DNA of 45,616 nucleotides from CAZEID01 sp964512075 (GTDB lineage: Bacteria > Patescibacteriota > WWE3 > 9FT-COMBO-53-11). The stretch is taken from the NCBI GenBank assembly GCA_964512075.1, contig CAZEID010000013.1:1-45616 (forward strand), read 5' to 3'. The position numbers were made by a program, and so were the translations under genes. Position 1 is the stretch's first letter, and every line of letters starts with the position of its first letter. The notes under the pieces are model-generated. The model was not told where the DNA came from. It saw nothing but the letters and a program-made list of their open reading frames with translations, and did no database searches. Below, in pieces: positions 1 through 8,211 of this stretch.

Positions 1-1
1 G

Positions 2-646
2 CAGGCGGGAGTGGGGAAGTTCGTGGCGGTCGGGACGATTTGCGCCTACCCCAAATTCACGCCGGTCCCGTTTAAGGAGGAAGATCTCTGGAACGGGTAC
101 CCAGAGGAGACAAATGCCCCGTACGGACTGGCGAAGAAGATGATGCTGGTCCAGTCCCAGGCTTATCGCCAGCAGTATGGGTTCAACGCGATCTATCTTC
201 TTCCGGTGAATCTCTACGGGCCGGGCGACAACTTCGATCCCGCCAGCTCGCACGTGATTCCGGCGCTGATTAAGAAATGCGTAGACGCTATTCGAGCGGG
301 AGAGAAGAAGATCGTAGTCTGGGGGAGCGGCAAACCAACTCGGGAGTTTCTCTACGTCGAAGATGCGGCGGAAGGGATTGTGCTCGCCGCCGAGCGTTAC
401 GACAAATCCGATCCGGTCAATCTCGGTTCGGGGAGAGAGATTTCGATCCGGGAGCTGGCGGGGTTAATTGCCAAGCTGACCGGATTCAAAGGCCAACTCG
501 TTTGGGATACCAGCCGGCCTGACGGTCAGCCCCGGCGGATGCTCGATACCTCCCGTGCTAAGCGAGAGTTTGGCTTCGCTGCGCAGACTGATTTTGAGGA
601 AGGTTTGCGCCGCACGATCGAATGGTACAGGGGTGCTCTCGATTAG
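2..646 (+). CDS. fcl: GDP-L-fucose synthase, C-terminal part (5' end outside window)
   Basis: NAD(P)-dependent epimerase/reductase of the extended SDR family, which makes GDP-L-fucose from GDP-4-keto-6-deoxymannose. The frame is open from the first codon of the window, so the Rossmann N-terminus (about 100 residues) lies upstream. Visible are the family signature GTICAYPK, the P-x-P-F-K-E-E-D-LW-GYPEETNAPYG segment with the catalytic Tyr and the following AKK lysine, the NLYGPGDNFDP loop and a C-terminal substrate-binding part ending near EWYRGALD. A GTG at 11 is internal, not the start. A GT11 fucosyltransferase at 8208 fits use of the product in this locus. The gene is followed by a strong terminator, so it ends its own transcription unit. 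Family assignment is firm; strict GDP-fucose specificity is inferred. Confidence 0.9.
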   Translation, partial: QAGVGKFVAVGTICAYPKFTPVPFKEEDLWNGYPEETNAPYGLAKKMMLVQSQAYRQQYGFNAIYLLPVNLYGPGDNFDPASSHVIPALIKKCVDAIRAGEKKIVVWGSGKPTREFLYVEDAAEGIVLAAERYDKSDPVNLGSGREISIRELAGLIAKLTGFKGQLVWDTSRPDGQPRRMLDTSRAKREFGFAAQTDFEEGLRRTIEWYRGALD

Positions 647-660
647 AGTACCCTTTTTTT
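631..660 (+). terminator. Rho-independent terminator after fcl
   Basis: GGGTGCTCT (631-639) pairs with AGAGTACCC (645-653), nine pairs with one G-U, around a 5-nt loop that contains the fcl stop codon. It is followed directly by seven T residues (654-660). This is the clearest intrinsic terminator in the window. Confidence 0.85.
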
Positions 661-670
661 GCTATCCAAG

Positions 671-679
671 TGGTAAAAT
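671..679 (+). promoter_or_regulatory. Extended -10 promoter, leaderless, for the ABC permease
   Basis: TG-G-TAAAAT ends 7 nt before the GTG at 687, so transcription would start at or next to the start codon. No Shine-Dalgarno sequence precedes the GTG. No -35 is evident, as expected for extended -10 promoters. Confidence 0.6.
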
Positions 680-686
680 CTGAAGA

Positions 687-1511
687 GTGGCAGTGACGGA
701 AACGGTTATAAGGCCAAAGCGGGGTTTGGCGCTAAATCTCAAAGAAATTTGGGATTGCCGCGAGCTGTTTTACTTTTTGGCTTGGCGGGACATTAAAGTT
801 CGCTACAAACAGACCATCTTCGGAGTCGCTTGGGCGATCCTTCAGCCGTTCATCTTAATGGTGGTTTTTTCCCTTTTCTTCGGGGGAGTAGTGGGGATCT
901 CGGCCGATGGGGTTCCTTACCCCATCTTTTCCTACGCCGGGCTTTTGTTCTGGCAGTTTTTCTCGGGGGCAGTGAGTAAAGTGAGCGGGAGTTTTGTCAG
1001 CAACTCCGGAATTGTGCAGAAGATTTATTTCCCCCGCTTAATCCTTCCTCTCTCCGCGACAGTGGTTTCTCTGGTGGATTTTGTCATGGCGGCGATGGTT
1101 TTTGCGGGACTTTTGGTCTACTACCAATTTGCTCCAACTCCCCTGGGGGTTCTTTTGGTTGTTCCGGCAATTTTAATCACCTTTTTAGCCGCGACCGGGC
1201 TTGGGACTTTTTTAGCAACCCTCAACGTTAAATATCGGGACGTGGGGCACGCTCTGCCATTTTTTATTCAGCTCTTGCTTTTCTTGACGCCGGTGATTTA
1301 CCCGGTTTCGCTGGTGCCGGAGCGATTTCGCTGGCTGATCCAGCTTAACCCGATGGCGGGGGTGATTGATGCGATCCGGGCGAGTTTCTTGGGTCTAGGG
1401 GAGGTGAATTGGGAATCTTTGGGTCTGGCCGCTTTGATTAGCATCGCGCTTTTCGTCTTCGGTTACTTGTATCTGAAGCGGTTTGAGAGCGAGTTTGCCG
1501 ATATAATTTAG
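687..1511 (+). CDS. wzm: ABC-2 type polysaccharide export permease (Wzm-like)
   Basis: Integral membrane subunit of an ABC exporter for lipid-linked polysaccharide. The 274 aa are typical for the family. Residues 1-30 are cytoplasmic, then the conserved stretch LFYFLAWRDIKVRYKQT precedes about six hydrophobic segments; the PxxPVIYPVSLVPERFRWL-type loop and the NPMAGVIDAIR motif of the ABC2_membrane family are present near residues 205-235. The GTG start is chosen because a leaderless extended -10 box lies exactly 7 nt upstream. The partner ATPase is at 1990, separated from it only by the S23 cassette, which looks like a later insertion between two normally adjacent genes. Confidence 0.9.
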   Translation: MAVTETVIRPKRGLALNLKEIWDCRELFYFLAWRDIKVRYKQTIFGVAWAILQPFILMVVFSLFFGGVVGISADGVPYPIFSYAGLLFWQFFSGAVSKVSGSFVSNSGIVQKIYFPRLILPLSATVVSLVDFVMAAMVFAGLLVYYQFAPTPLGVLLVVPAILITFLAATGLGTFLATLNVKYRDVGHALPFFIQLLLFLTPVIYPVSLVPERFRWLIQLNPMAGVIDAIRASFLGLGEVNWESLGLAALISIALFVFGYLYLKRFESEFADII

Positions 1512-1513
1512 GG

Positions 1514-1556
1514 GAAAAATTCTAATCACTAAACCATAAATTCTAAACAAGCATTA
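1514..1556 (+). repeat. Left end of AT-rich interspersed repeat flanking the S23-like gene
   Basis: AT-rich stretch with AAATTCTAA-type units. AAATTCTAAACAA (1538-1550) is the exact reverse complement of TTGTTTAGAATTT at 1948-1960 and is found again, identical, at 9082-9094. With the right end it brackets the S23-like gene as an inverted-repeat cassette. Confidence 0.7.
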
Positions 1557-1922
1557 ATGGTACAAACTACAAATAACAAACAATACGATTTAGAAGACCG
1601 AACGTTAAAGTTTGCGAGATCGGTTAGGGATTTTGTGAATAAATTGCCAAAAACTGCAGCGAATTTTGAATATGGTAAGCGGCTTCTTAGGTCGAGTGGA
1701 TCTATCGGGGCAAATTACATTGAGGCGAACGAGTCGTTAAGCAAGAAAGATTTTGCGATGAGAGTGAAAATCTGTAAGAAAGAAGCCAAAGAGAGCCGAT
1801 ACTGGTTAAACTTGGTTGATCCGGGAAATGGAGAAGAGTTGGAGAAGGAACAAAACAGTTTGTTTGGCGAAGCGACAGAATCAATGAAAATTTTTGGGAG
1901 CATTTTGGAGGGTTCAAAATAA
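1557..1922 (+). CDS. Four-helix-bundle protein, S23/23S rRNA intervening-sequence type
   Basis: Small (121 aa) helical protein of the S23-like four-helix-bundle family, often found inside rRNA intervening sequences and as scattered cassettes in CPR genomes; molecular function unknown. Recognised by FARSVRDFVNKLPK, YGKRLLRSSGSIGANYIEANE and the KICKKEAKESRYWLNLV helix. The gene is more AT-rich than its neighbours and splits a Wzm/Wzt pair. Inverted copies of a 13-bp repeat flank it (1538-1550 and 1948-1960), which suggests acquisition as a unit. The start at ATG 1557 has no Shine-Dalgarno sequence; the conserved N-terminus begins about 12 residues in, so the start is plausible but not proven. 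The C-terminal part (residues 85-121) is less typical. Confidence 0.8.
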   Translation: MVQTTNNKQYDLEDRTLKFARSVRDFVNKLPKTAANFEYGKRLLRSSGSIGANYIEANESLSKKDFAMRVKICKKEAKESRYWLNLVDPGNGEELEKEQNSLFGEATESMKIFGSILEGSK

Positions 1923-1927
1923 TGTTT

Positions 1928-1989
1928 GAAGAATTGGAATTTGGGTTTTGTTTAGAATTTCGAGTTTCGAATTTAGAATTTGAAGACTG
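1928..1989 (+). repeat. Right end of the S23 cassette repeat, carrying a -10 box
   Basis: Contains TTGTTTAGAATTT (1948-1960), the inverted partner of the left end, and a second TTTAGAATTTG unit (1972-1982). TAGAAT at 1974-1979 lies 10 nt before the ATG of the Wzt gene, so the repeat end could serve as a leaderless promoter for it. The same end motif lies 7 nt before the ATG at 9218. Confidence 0.6.
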
Positions 1990-3231
1990 ATGCTTAAGCC
2001 CGTCATCGAAGTTAAAAATCTATCCAAGGTCTACAAAATTTCGCACGCGCGGAAGCCTTACCATACCCTCCGAGAGGATTTGGTTGAGGCAGCTAAGACA
2101 CCGCTCCGTTTTTTGCGCGGGCACCGGACTGAAAAGGAAGAATTCTGGGCGCTTAAAGATGTCAGCTTCGATGTTAAGCAAGGGGAGGTTCTAGGGATTA
2201 TCGGTAAGAACGGGGCCGGCAAGTCTACTTTACTTAAGATCCTTTCGCGCATCACCAATCCCACTAGTGGAAGTGCCGTCCTCCGGGGGCGAGTCGCTTC
2301 GCTCTTGGAAGTAGGAACAGGTTTCCATCCGGAACTAACCGGGCGGGAGAATATTTATTTGAACGGGGCGCTTTTAGGGATGAGCCGACAGGAGATTACG
2401 CGCAAATTCGACGAGATTGTCGCTTTTGCCGAAGTCGAGAAGTTTTTGGACACTCCGGTTAAGTTTTATTCCTCGGGAATGTATGTCCGGCTGGCGTTCG
2501 CCGTGGCGGCGCATCTGGAGCCGGAGATTTTGATTGTGGATGAGGTTTTAGCGGTGGGGGATGCGCAGTTTCAGAAGAAGTCGTTGGAAAAAATGAGCGA
2601 GATTGCAAGGAGCGGCCGCACAATTCTTTTTGTTAGCCACAACTTGGGTGCTATTCGCCAACTCTGTGGGCGCGCGGTTCTTATGGACGCGGGGAGGGGG
2701 GTAGTGTTCAAAAGCTCAGCGGAAGCTGTAGCGAAGTATCAAACTTTGGGGGTAACTACCTCTCCGAAGGGGAAATACATTTCAGTCGGGGAAAAGGGGC
2801 TCCTCTTTACTGATCTCCATCTTAACGGGGTGGAATTAGCTCGCGAACCGACGGTTCTGTCGGGGGATCCCCTTAAATTCTCATTTCACTACCGTTCCGA
2901 TAAAATAAATCAAGATATCCTGATCGGTTTGAGCATTAAAAGTGCTAGGGATGGCTCTAAATTAATTTTTACTCACAATCAACTCGAATCTGCGAAGCAC
3001 TTAACCGGAGAAAAGGGAAACATCTTTGCTACTTTGTACGTTCCGAAACTCGCGCCGGGTTTGTACAACGTTGAACTTACTGTTTTGGTTGATTCAAATT
3101 ATTACATTCAAGATCTCCCAATTGGATCTTTCCGGGTTGCAGGCGTTCCTTCGTTTCGTTCTAAGCAAACGTTCGATTCCTTTCCTTCCTCCCTCTTAGT
3201 TGATTCAGACTGGAGTTTCGAGGCCGGATGA
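1990..3231 (+). CDS. wzt: ABC transporter ATPase with C-terminal carbohydrate-binding domain (Wzt-like)
   Basis: Cytoplasmic nucleotide-binding subunit that powers export of a finished polysaccharide with the permease at 687. Walker A GKNGAGKST is at about residues 72-80, the signature YSSGMYVRLAFAVA near 160-173 and Walker B EILIVDEVLAVGD near 179-191, followed by the H-loop FVSHN. Residues about 260-413 form the extra beta-rich domain that in Wzt proteins recognises the non-reducing end of the glycan. At 413 aa it has the length of two-domain Wzt proteins. It overlaps the next gene by 4 bp (ATGA), indicating translational coupling to the glycosyltransferases. Its promoter may come from the repeat end just upstream. 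Confidence 0.9.
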   Translation: MLKPVIEVKNLSKVYKISHARKPYHTLREDLVEAAKTPLRFLRGHRTEKEEFWALKDVSFDVKQGEVLGIIGKNGAGKSTLLKILSRITNPTSGSAVLRGRVASLLEVGTGFHPELTGRENIYLNGALLGMSRQEITRKFDEIVAFAEVEKFLDTPVKFYSSGMYVRLAFAVAAHLEPEILIVDEVLAVGDAQFQKKSLEKMSEIARSGRTILFVSHNLGAIRQLCGRAVLMDAGRGVVFKSSAEAVAKYQTLGVTTSPKGKYISVGEKGLLFTDLHLNGVELAREPTVLSGDPLKFSFHYRSDKINQDILIGLSIKSARDGSKLIFTHNQLESAKHLTGEKGNIFATLYVPKLAPGLYNVELTVLVDSNYYIQDLPIGSFRVAGVPSFRSKQTFDSFPSSLLVDSDWSFEAG

Positions 3232-6113
3232 AGATACTGTTAAGTTACAGTCGTTATTTTTTTGATCCAGCCAAAGAGCCAAAGGAGCATAAACATTGGG
3301 GATATTCAGCAAGCATTCTGGCGCGAACCCTTTATCGTCTCCTCTCCGAGATTGGTGATGTCACTTATGTTGATGGTGATAACTTTCAGAGTGTCTCGGG
3401 GCGGGAGTTCGACCTCTTTGTTGGGATCGCGAGCCATTTTTCAGATATCCTCGATGTCTGCAAAGTAAAGAAAAGCATTTTTTGGGCGGTGAATATGCAT
3501 CCTTACGAGAGAAACCGTTTGATTATCGATTTTTATAAGCGGCTTAATCTCCCAAAGGAAGCTCTCGTTGGGTCGGACTTGGTTGATGCTAAAGGAATTT
3601 CTGCTTCGTTGCAGAGAGCAGATTATATCCTCGGTGTTGGAAATGTCGAGACGTACAATTCTTACATCAGGCAAGGTATTCCCAAAAATAAAATTAAGAT
3701 TTTAAACTACGGCGTGGGGAAATTGCCTAAGACAGCCGTCGGTGGATCGATTCCTCCAACTCGCCGCTTTCTCTACGCCTCTTCTGATATCGGTCTTAGG
3801 AAGGGTTTTGATTTAGTTTACGATCTTTTCGTGCGAGCTCAAGAAAGGGGGATTAATTTTCGGTTGGATGTGGTGGGTAATCCTATGAACCCTTTTTACG
3901 AGAGAAAAATAAAAGCCCTTGAAGGTGCGCTAGATGGCAAGATGGTTTACCATGGTTGGGTCAATTCTGCTTCGTCTGCTTACCAGGAGGTTTTCTCTCA
4001 CGCCACCTACCTTGTGTTTCCTTCTCTTGAGGAGGGCCAGGCGGGAACGGTTTTAGACGCTCTCCGGTATGGCGTAATTCCTCTCATTAGCTCCCGGGCT
4101 GGAATTGATTTTTCACCGTTAGGGTTCCTGGAGAGTGAGGTCGATTCGCCGAAAAATCTTGAGATTATCCAACAGGCGGCAAACCTTCCGGATTCTTCTG
4201 TGCGAAATCTTCAGGCGAAGACGCGAAAATATTACAGCGAGTTTCACGAAAGTTTCGAAACCCCGTTGCGAGAAGCACTTTGGGGATGTGTGCGAGATGA
4301 GCTCTATCCCAAGGTGAGTGTGATTATGCCGATTTTTAATAAGGAAAAAACCATTCTTTCCAATCTCCGTTTGCTGGATTCCGCTTGCCGGAGCTACGGT
4401 AACGTTGAAGTGCACATCATCTTTGATGGCTGCACTGATAAGACAGAGAAGATTACCCGGAGTTTTTATCACAGTAGAAATAAGGAAAAATATCCCGTCA
4501 CTTTTGAGGTTACTCCGAACATATTCGAGGTAAAGACTAATAATATTGGATTAAAGAAAGCAACCGGGAAGTACTGTATGATCATTCAGGACGATACTTA
4601 TATTTATGACCGGAATGCTCTTTGGGAATCTGTAATCTTTCTCGAGAGAGATCCTACTTGCGCCATTTTGGGTGGTTTGGCGGGGGTGAACTTTTATCCC
4701 ATCGGTACTCATCTTGCGGGAGAGGGGCAGATTGTGATGAGTGATAACGAAGTCTACTGGCGGCAGGACGGGCGAACCGACCCCTCCCTGAAGAATAAAA
4801 TTTTTGAAGTAGATGCTTGCATGCGGGGGCCCCTCTTCGTTAGAAAAGACTTTTTGGAAGAGCACGGTTACCTGGATGAGGTCTACGCCCCGTTATATCA
4901 GGACGATATGGACTTGTGCTTTCGGGCACGTAAGTTTGGAAAGAAAGTGTACGCGATTCTTCTGGACGTAGAGAATACTTCATTGACTATGAAAAGTTAT
5001 GACTCCCAAAAATCAGCGCGCTTTAGCGAGATTGTTAAGAGAAATACCAAAATTTTTTACGAAAGATGGTCACCATCGACAGTTAAGGACTATCTCTGGG
5101 TTCACAGGACGCCCCTGTTCTCGGGTTGCCGCTATGTTGACTTTGGCTCGATTAGAGCTAAAGTGCATCACGCTTGGTTACGCGCCACTGGTCTATCTCT
5201 CTTTGCTGGTTGGAAGAAGTCTTCGCTGGTGCGATTTCTTGAGTCCGTAGTTGGACGAGTAAAGTCGAAAGCTAGAGAGATTTATTACCGGAAAAGTTTG
5301 CCTCACGAAGTGCATTACGCAGTGAGTACCACAAAGAAAAAAATGTTGCTTAGGAAAGCGCTTAAAGAATCAATCAATTTATTTTTGGGAGTATTTGGCT
5401 TAGAAATCAGGCGGAAACCAGACGTTGAAAAAAGGTTGCCTCCTCCGGCGGTTGCGGAGTCTCAAAAAGAGAAGTGGTTGCGTAAACTAGATATCGGTAC
5501 GGTTATTGATGTTGGGGCGAACGAAGGCCAATTTGCGGCTGAAATCTCGCGCATTATCCCCGGAGTAAGGGTAATCTCATTCGAGCCGTTGGTGGATTGT
5601 TACAAAAAGCTTCTAGAGAACGGAGGTCGGTTTCCAGACTTTAGCGCTTACAATGTCGCTCTCGGGGACCGTAAAGGAAAGGTGAAAATTTATCGTAGTG
5701 AGTTTTCTCCCTCTTCCTCCTTACTTCCCATGGGGGAAACCCACAGGCGAGTGTGGCCCTTTACGGCCAAAACTACACTTGAGGAAGTTAAGATGGCTCG
5801 TCTTGACGACATCATTAAAGATAACGATATCAAGGGCCGACTGTTAATAAAAATTGATGTTCAGGGCGTTGAAGATAAGGTGATAATGGGCGGTAGAAGG
5901 ACCTTCTCCAAAGCTTGTGCGGTGATTATTGAGGTTAGTTTCAAAGAACATCTCTACAAAGGACAGGCTAGTTTTGACCAGGTTTATAAGCTTCTCCGCA
6001 AGTTTGGATTTTCCTACCGGGGGAATTGGTGGCAAGGCGAAGACCCCGACGACGGTGCTCCTCTGCAAGCGAATGCCATTTTTATTAAGGACAGGGAAGT
6101 CGAGTCATGGTGA
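3228..6113 (+). CDS. Trifunctional protein: GT4-like + GT2 + FkbM methyltransferase
   Basis: A 961-aa soluble enzyme with three modules. Residues 1-350 resemble a GT-B glycosyltransferase, with the donor-site region FPSLEEGQAGTVLDALRYGVIP near 263-285. Residues about 361-640 are a GT2 (GT-A fold) domain opening with PKVSVIMPIFN; IIQDDTYIY provides a DXD-like metal site and YQDDMDLCFRARKFG the acceptor-side motif. Residues about 755-955 are an FkbM-type SAM methyltransferase with motif I VIDVGANEGQF and LLIKIDVQGVEDKVI. Residues 640-750 are a basic linker without a recognised domain. Such a protein could add two sugars and O-methylate the chain, perhaps as a capping reaction. Start ATG 3228 overlaps the ATPase stop. 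Domain calls are firm, substrates unknown. Confidence 0.85.
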   Translation: MKILLSYSRYFFDPAKEPKEHKHWGYSASILARTLYRLLSEIGDVTYVDGDNFQSVSGREFDLFVGIASHFSDILDVCKVKKSIFWAVNMHPYERNRLIIDFYKRLNLPKEALVGSDLVDAKGISASLQRADYILGVGNVETYNSYIRQGIPKNKIKILNYGVGKLPKTAVGGSIPPTRRFLYASSDIGLRKGFDLVYDLFVRAQERGINFRLDVVGNPMNPFYERKIKALEGALDGKMVYHGWVNSASSAYQEVFSHATYLVFPSLEEGQAGTVLDALRYGVIPLISSRAGIDFSPLGFLESEVDSPKNLEIIQQAANLPDSSVRNLQAKTRKYYSEFHESFETPLREALWGCVRDELYPKVSVIMPIFNKEKTILSNLRLLDSACRSYGNVEVHIIFDGCTDKTEKITRSFYHSRNKEKYPVTFEVTPNIFEVKTNNIGLKKATGKYCMIIQDDTYIYDRNALWESVIFLERDPTCAILGGLAGVNFYPIGTHLAGEGQIVMSDNEVYWRQDGRTDPSLKNKIFEVDACMRGPLFVRKDFLEEHGYLDEVYAPLYQDDMDLCFRARKFGKKVYAILLDVENTSLTMKSYDSQKSARFSEIVKRNTKIFYERWSPSTVKDYLWVHRTPLFSGCRYVDFGSIRAKVHHAWLRATGLSLFAGWKKSSLVRFLESVVGRVKSKAREIYYRKSLPHEVHYAVSTTKKKMLLRKALKESINLFLGVFGLEIRRKPDVEKRLPPPAVAESQKEKWLRKLDIGTVIDVGANEGQFAAEISRIIPGVRVISFEPLVDCYKKLLENGGRFPDFSAYNVALGDRKGKVKIYRSEFSPSSSLLPMGETHRRVWPFTAKTTLEEVKMARLDDIIKDNDIKGRLLIKIDVQGVEDKVIMGGRRTFSKACAVIIEVSFKEHLYKGQASFDQVYKLLRKFGFSYRGNWWQGEDPDDGAPLQANAIFIKDREVESW

Positions 6114-7033
6114 AGCAAGAAGGCGGTGAAGTTGAGCCATTGGTTTCTGTGATCACTCCTGCTTATAACGCCGCGAAGTATTTGTCGCAGACGATCCAAA
6201 GCGCCTTGGGCCAGACCTACAAAAATATTGAGATTGTTGTAGTTGATGATGGTTCGACGGATGGAACGGAGGATCTAAAAGTTCTCCAAGATCGGCGCGT
6301 GCGCTACCTCAAAATTAAGCACTCCGGCGGTCCGGCGACTCCCCGAAACGTAGGGATCAAGAAGTCTAGGGGGGATTTAATCGCTTTTTTGGACTCCGAC
6401 GATGTTTGGCGGCCGGAAAAACTGGAAAAGCAGATTTCTTTTATGCAGAAAGGCGGATTTGATTTTGTTTCCAGCGACGCTGGCGTTATCGATAAAAACG
6501 GAAAGAAAACCAAAGATAGTTATTTAGCTCACTTGGGAAATCTGAATAATTTGGGCCCTCAGGTATTCCCGCGGCTTTACGAGAGCAACTTTGTGATTAC
6601 CTCTTCCGCGCTCGTCCGCCGGGAGGTTTTTGACAAAGTGGGTTTTTTTGACCAAAGTCCCCGGATGGTGGGAGTAGAGGATTATGATCTGTGGCTGCGT
6701 ATATCGGCCGTCGGCGCCAAATTCGGGTTTCTCCCCGAACGGCTGCTTCTTTATCGCGATCGCGCCGGGAGTTTGAGCGACCGGACGCAGAGTTTCAACT
6801 ACGAGCGGGAGCTAAGAGTTGTGGCAAAAAACTTGAAAATGGCCCGAAAGTTTTTGGGAGCAAAAAGCAAGCTGCGTCCGTTTAATTTGAGCCTTACGAT
6901 TGTCTCTGCCAGCAAAGGGAAAAGCTTAATAATGTATTGGAAGTATAAGGCTCTCTGTTTTTGGTATTTTCCGTTCGGAACGGGGAGTTCAAGAGAACTT
7001 TTTTCTCTGGCGAAGCATATTATTAAGTTATGA
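6107..7033 (+). CDS. Family 2 glycosyltransferase
   Basis: GT-A fold inverting glycosyltransferase of 308 aa. PLVSVITPAYNAAKYLSQTIQSALGQ opens the domain, VVVDDGSTDGT binds the nucleotide, AFLDSDDVW (about residue 95) supplies the DXD metal site, and EDYDLWLRIS carries the likely catalytic acid region. The C-terminal 60 residues are basic and hydrophobic, possibly membrane-associating. The start overlaps the previous stop by 7 bp and the end overlaps the next gene by 4 bp, so it is part of one co-translated chain. Donor and acceptor sugars cannot be told from sequence. Confidence 0.9.
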   Translation: MVKQEGGEVEPLVSVITPAYNAAKYLSQTIQSALGQTYKNIEIVVVDDGSTDGTEDLKVLQDRRVRYLKIKHSGGPATPRNVGIKKSRGDLIAFLDSDDVWRPEKLEKQISFMQKGGFDFVSSDAGVIDKNGKKTKDSYLAHLGNLNNLGPQVFPRLYESNFVITSSALVRREVFDKVGFFDQSPRMVGVEDYDLWLRISAVGAKFGFLPERLLLYRDRAGSLSDRTQSFNYERELRVVAKNLKMARKFLGAKSKLRPFNLSLTIVSASKGKSLIMYWKYKALCFWYFPFGTGSSRELFSLAKHIIKL

Positions 7034-8211
7034 AGGTATTGCACACCGTTGAATTTTACGATCCCTCCGTTGGCGGGATGCAGGAGGTGGTCAAACAGTT
7101 ATCGGAGCGGTTGGTAAAGATGGGTCACGAAGTGACCGTGGCAACCACCAAACTTTCCGACCGCAAATCTTTGGATATCAATGGCGTGAGGATTGTGGAG
7201 TTTGCAATCTCCGGCAATCTCGTCCGTGGTCTTGCGGGCGAAGTCGAGAAATATCGAAAATTTCTGACTGGATCCCAATTTGATGTGATAACCAACTTTG
7301 CCGCCCAGCAGTGGGCAACTGATCTTGCTTTAGATGTGCTGGACGAAATAAGCGCGAAGAAGGTGTTTGTCCCGACCGGATTTTCGGGATTTTACCTTCC
7401 GGAGTATAAAAGTTACTTTAAAAAGATGGAAATCTGGATCAAAAAGTACGACGTGAGCGTTTTCCTTTCCAACGATTACCGGGATATTAACTTTGCCCGC
7501 AAAGTGGGAGTACCTCGAAATAAAATGGCAATTATTCCCAACGGGGCCAGCGAAGAGGAGTTTTTGCCCCCAAGCAGAATCGATATCCGGAAGCGCTTCG
7601 GGATTCCTAAAAGCCATTTTTTGATTCTCCATGTTGGTTCCCACACAGGAGTCAAGGGACATAAGGAGGCAATTGAAATCTTCTCTCGCGCCCGAGTAAA
7701 GCACGCCGCGTTTTTGCTGATTGGAAATATTTTCGGTGGGGGATGTAGCTTGTCCTGCCCCCGCCGGGCCCTCTTCTTCAACCTTTCGCCGCGCCGGTGG
7801 AGTGATGGCAAGCGTTTGATTGTTGCGCAGCTCCCGCGCGAAGAAACGGTCGCGGCTTACCAGGCCGCGGATCTGTTCTTGTTTCCCTCCAACATTGAGT
7901 GCTCGCCGATCGTCCTTTTTGAAGCAATGGCTTCCAAGACCCCTTTCCTGACCGCCGACGTCGGCAATTCCGCCGAAATTGTAAAGTGGTCCGGGGGAGC
8001 GGGAATCGTTCTCCCGACCGATAAGGACAAGCAGGGCTTTGCCCGGGTGCAGATTCCCGGTTCGGTTAAAGTCTTGGAGGAGATTTATCGGGATCCGGTC
8101 CGGCGCAAGAAGATGGCAGCGGCGGGCTTTCGGGCTTGGAGGAGACGCTTTACTTGGGAGAAAATTGCGGGAAATTACGAGGCGCTGTATCGGAAGTTGT
8201 TAAAAAAATGA
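7030..8211 (+). CDS. Family 4 glycosyltransferase
   Basis: GT-B retaining glycosyltransferase (393 aa). The N-terminal domain starts with MKVLHTVEFYDPSVGGMQEVVKQLSERL, which has the GG loop used for acceptor/donor binding. The C-terminal domain has PNGASEEEF, HVGSHTGVKGHKEAIEIF and the E-x7-E donor motif in SNIECSPIVLFEAMASKTPF near residue 288. Its ATGA starts overlap both neighbours by 4 bp. An unusual Cys-rich insert (GGGCSLSCPRR, about residue 237) is present where related enzymes are usually shorter. Specific sugar unknown. Confidence 0.9.
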   Translation: MKVLHTVEFYDPSVGGMQEVVKQLSERLVKMGHEVTVATTKLSDRKSLDINGVRIVEFAISGNLVRGLAGEVEKYRKFLTGSQFDVITNFAAQQWATDLALDVLDEISAKKVFVPTGFSGFYLPEYKSYFKKMEIWIKKYDVSVFLSNDYRDINFARKVGVPRNKMAIIPNGASEEEFLPPSRIDIRKRFGIPKSHFLILHVGSHTGVKGHKEAIEIFSRARVKHAAFLLIGNIFGGGCSLSCPRRALFFNLSPRRWSDGKRLIVAQLPREETVAAYQAADLFLFPSNIECSPIVLFEAMASKTPFLTADVGNSAEIVKWSGGAGIVLPTDKDKQGFARVQIPGSVKVLEEIYRDPVRRKKMAAAGFRAWRRRFTWEKIAGNYEALYRKLLKK

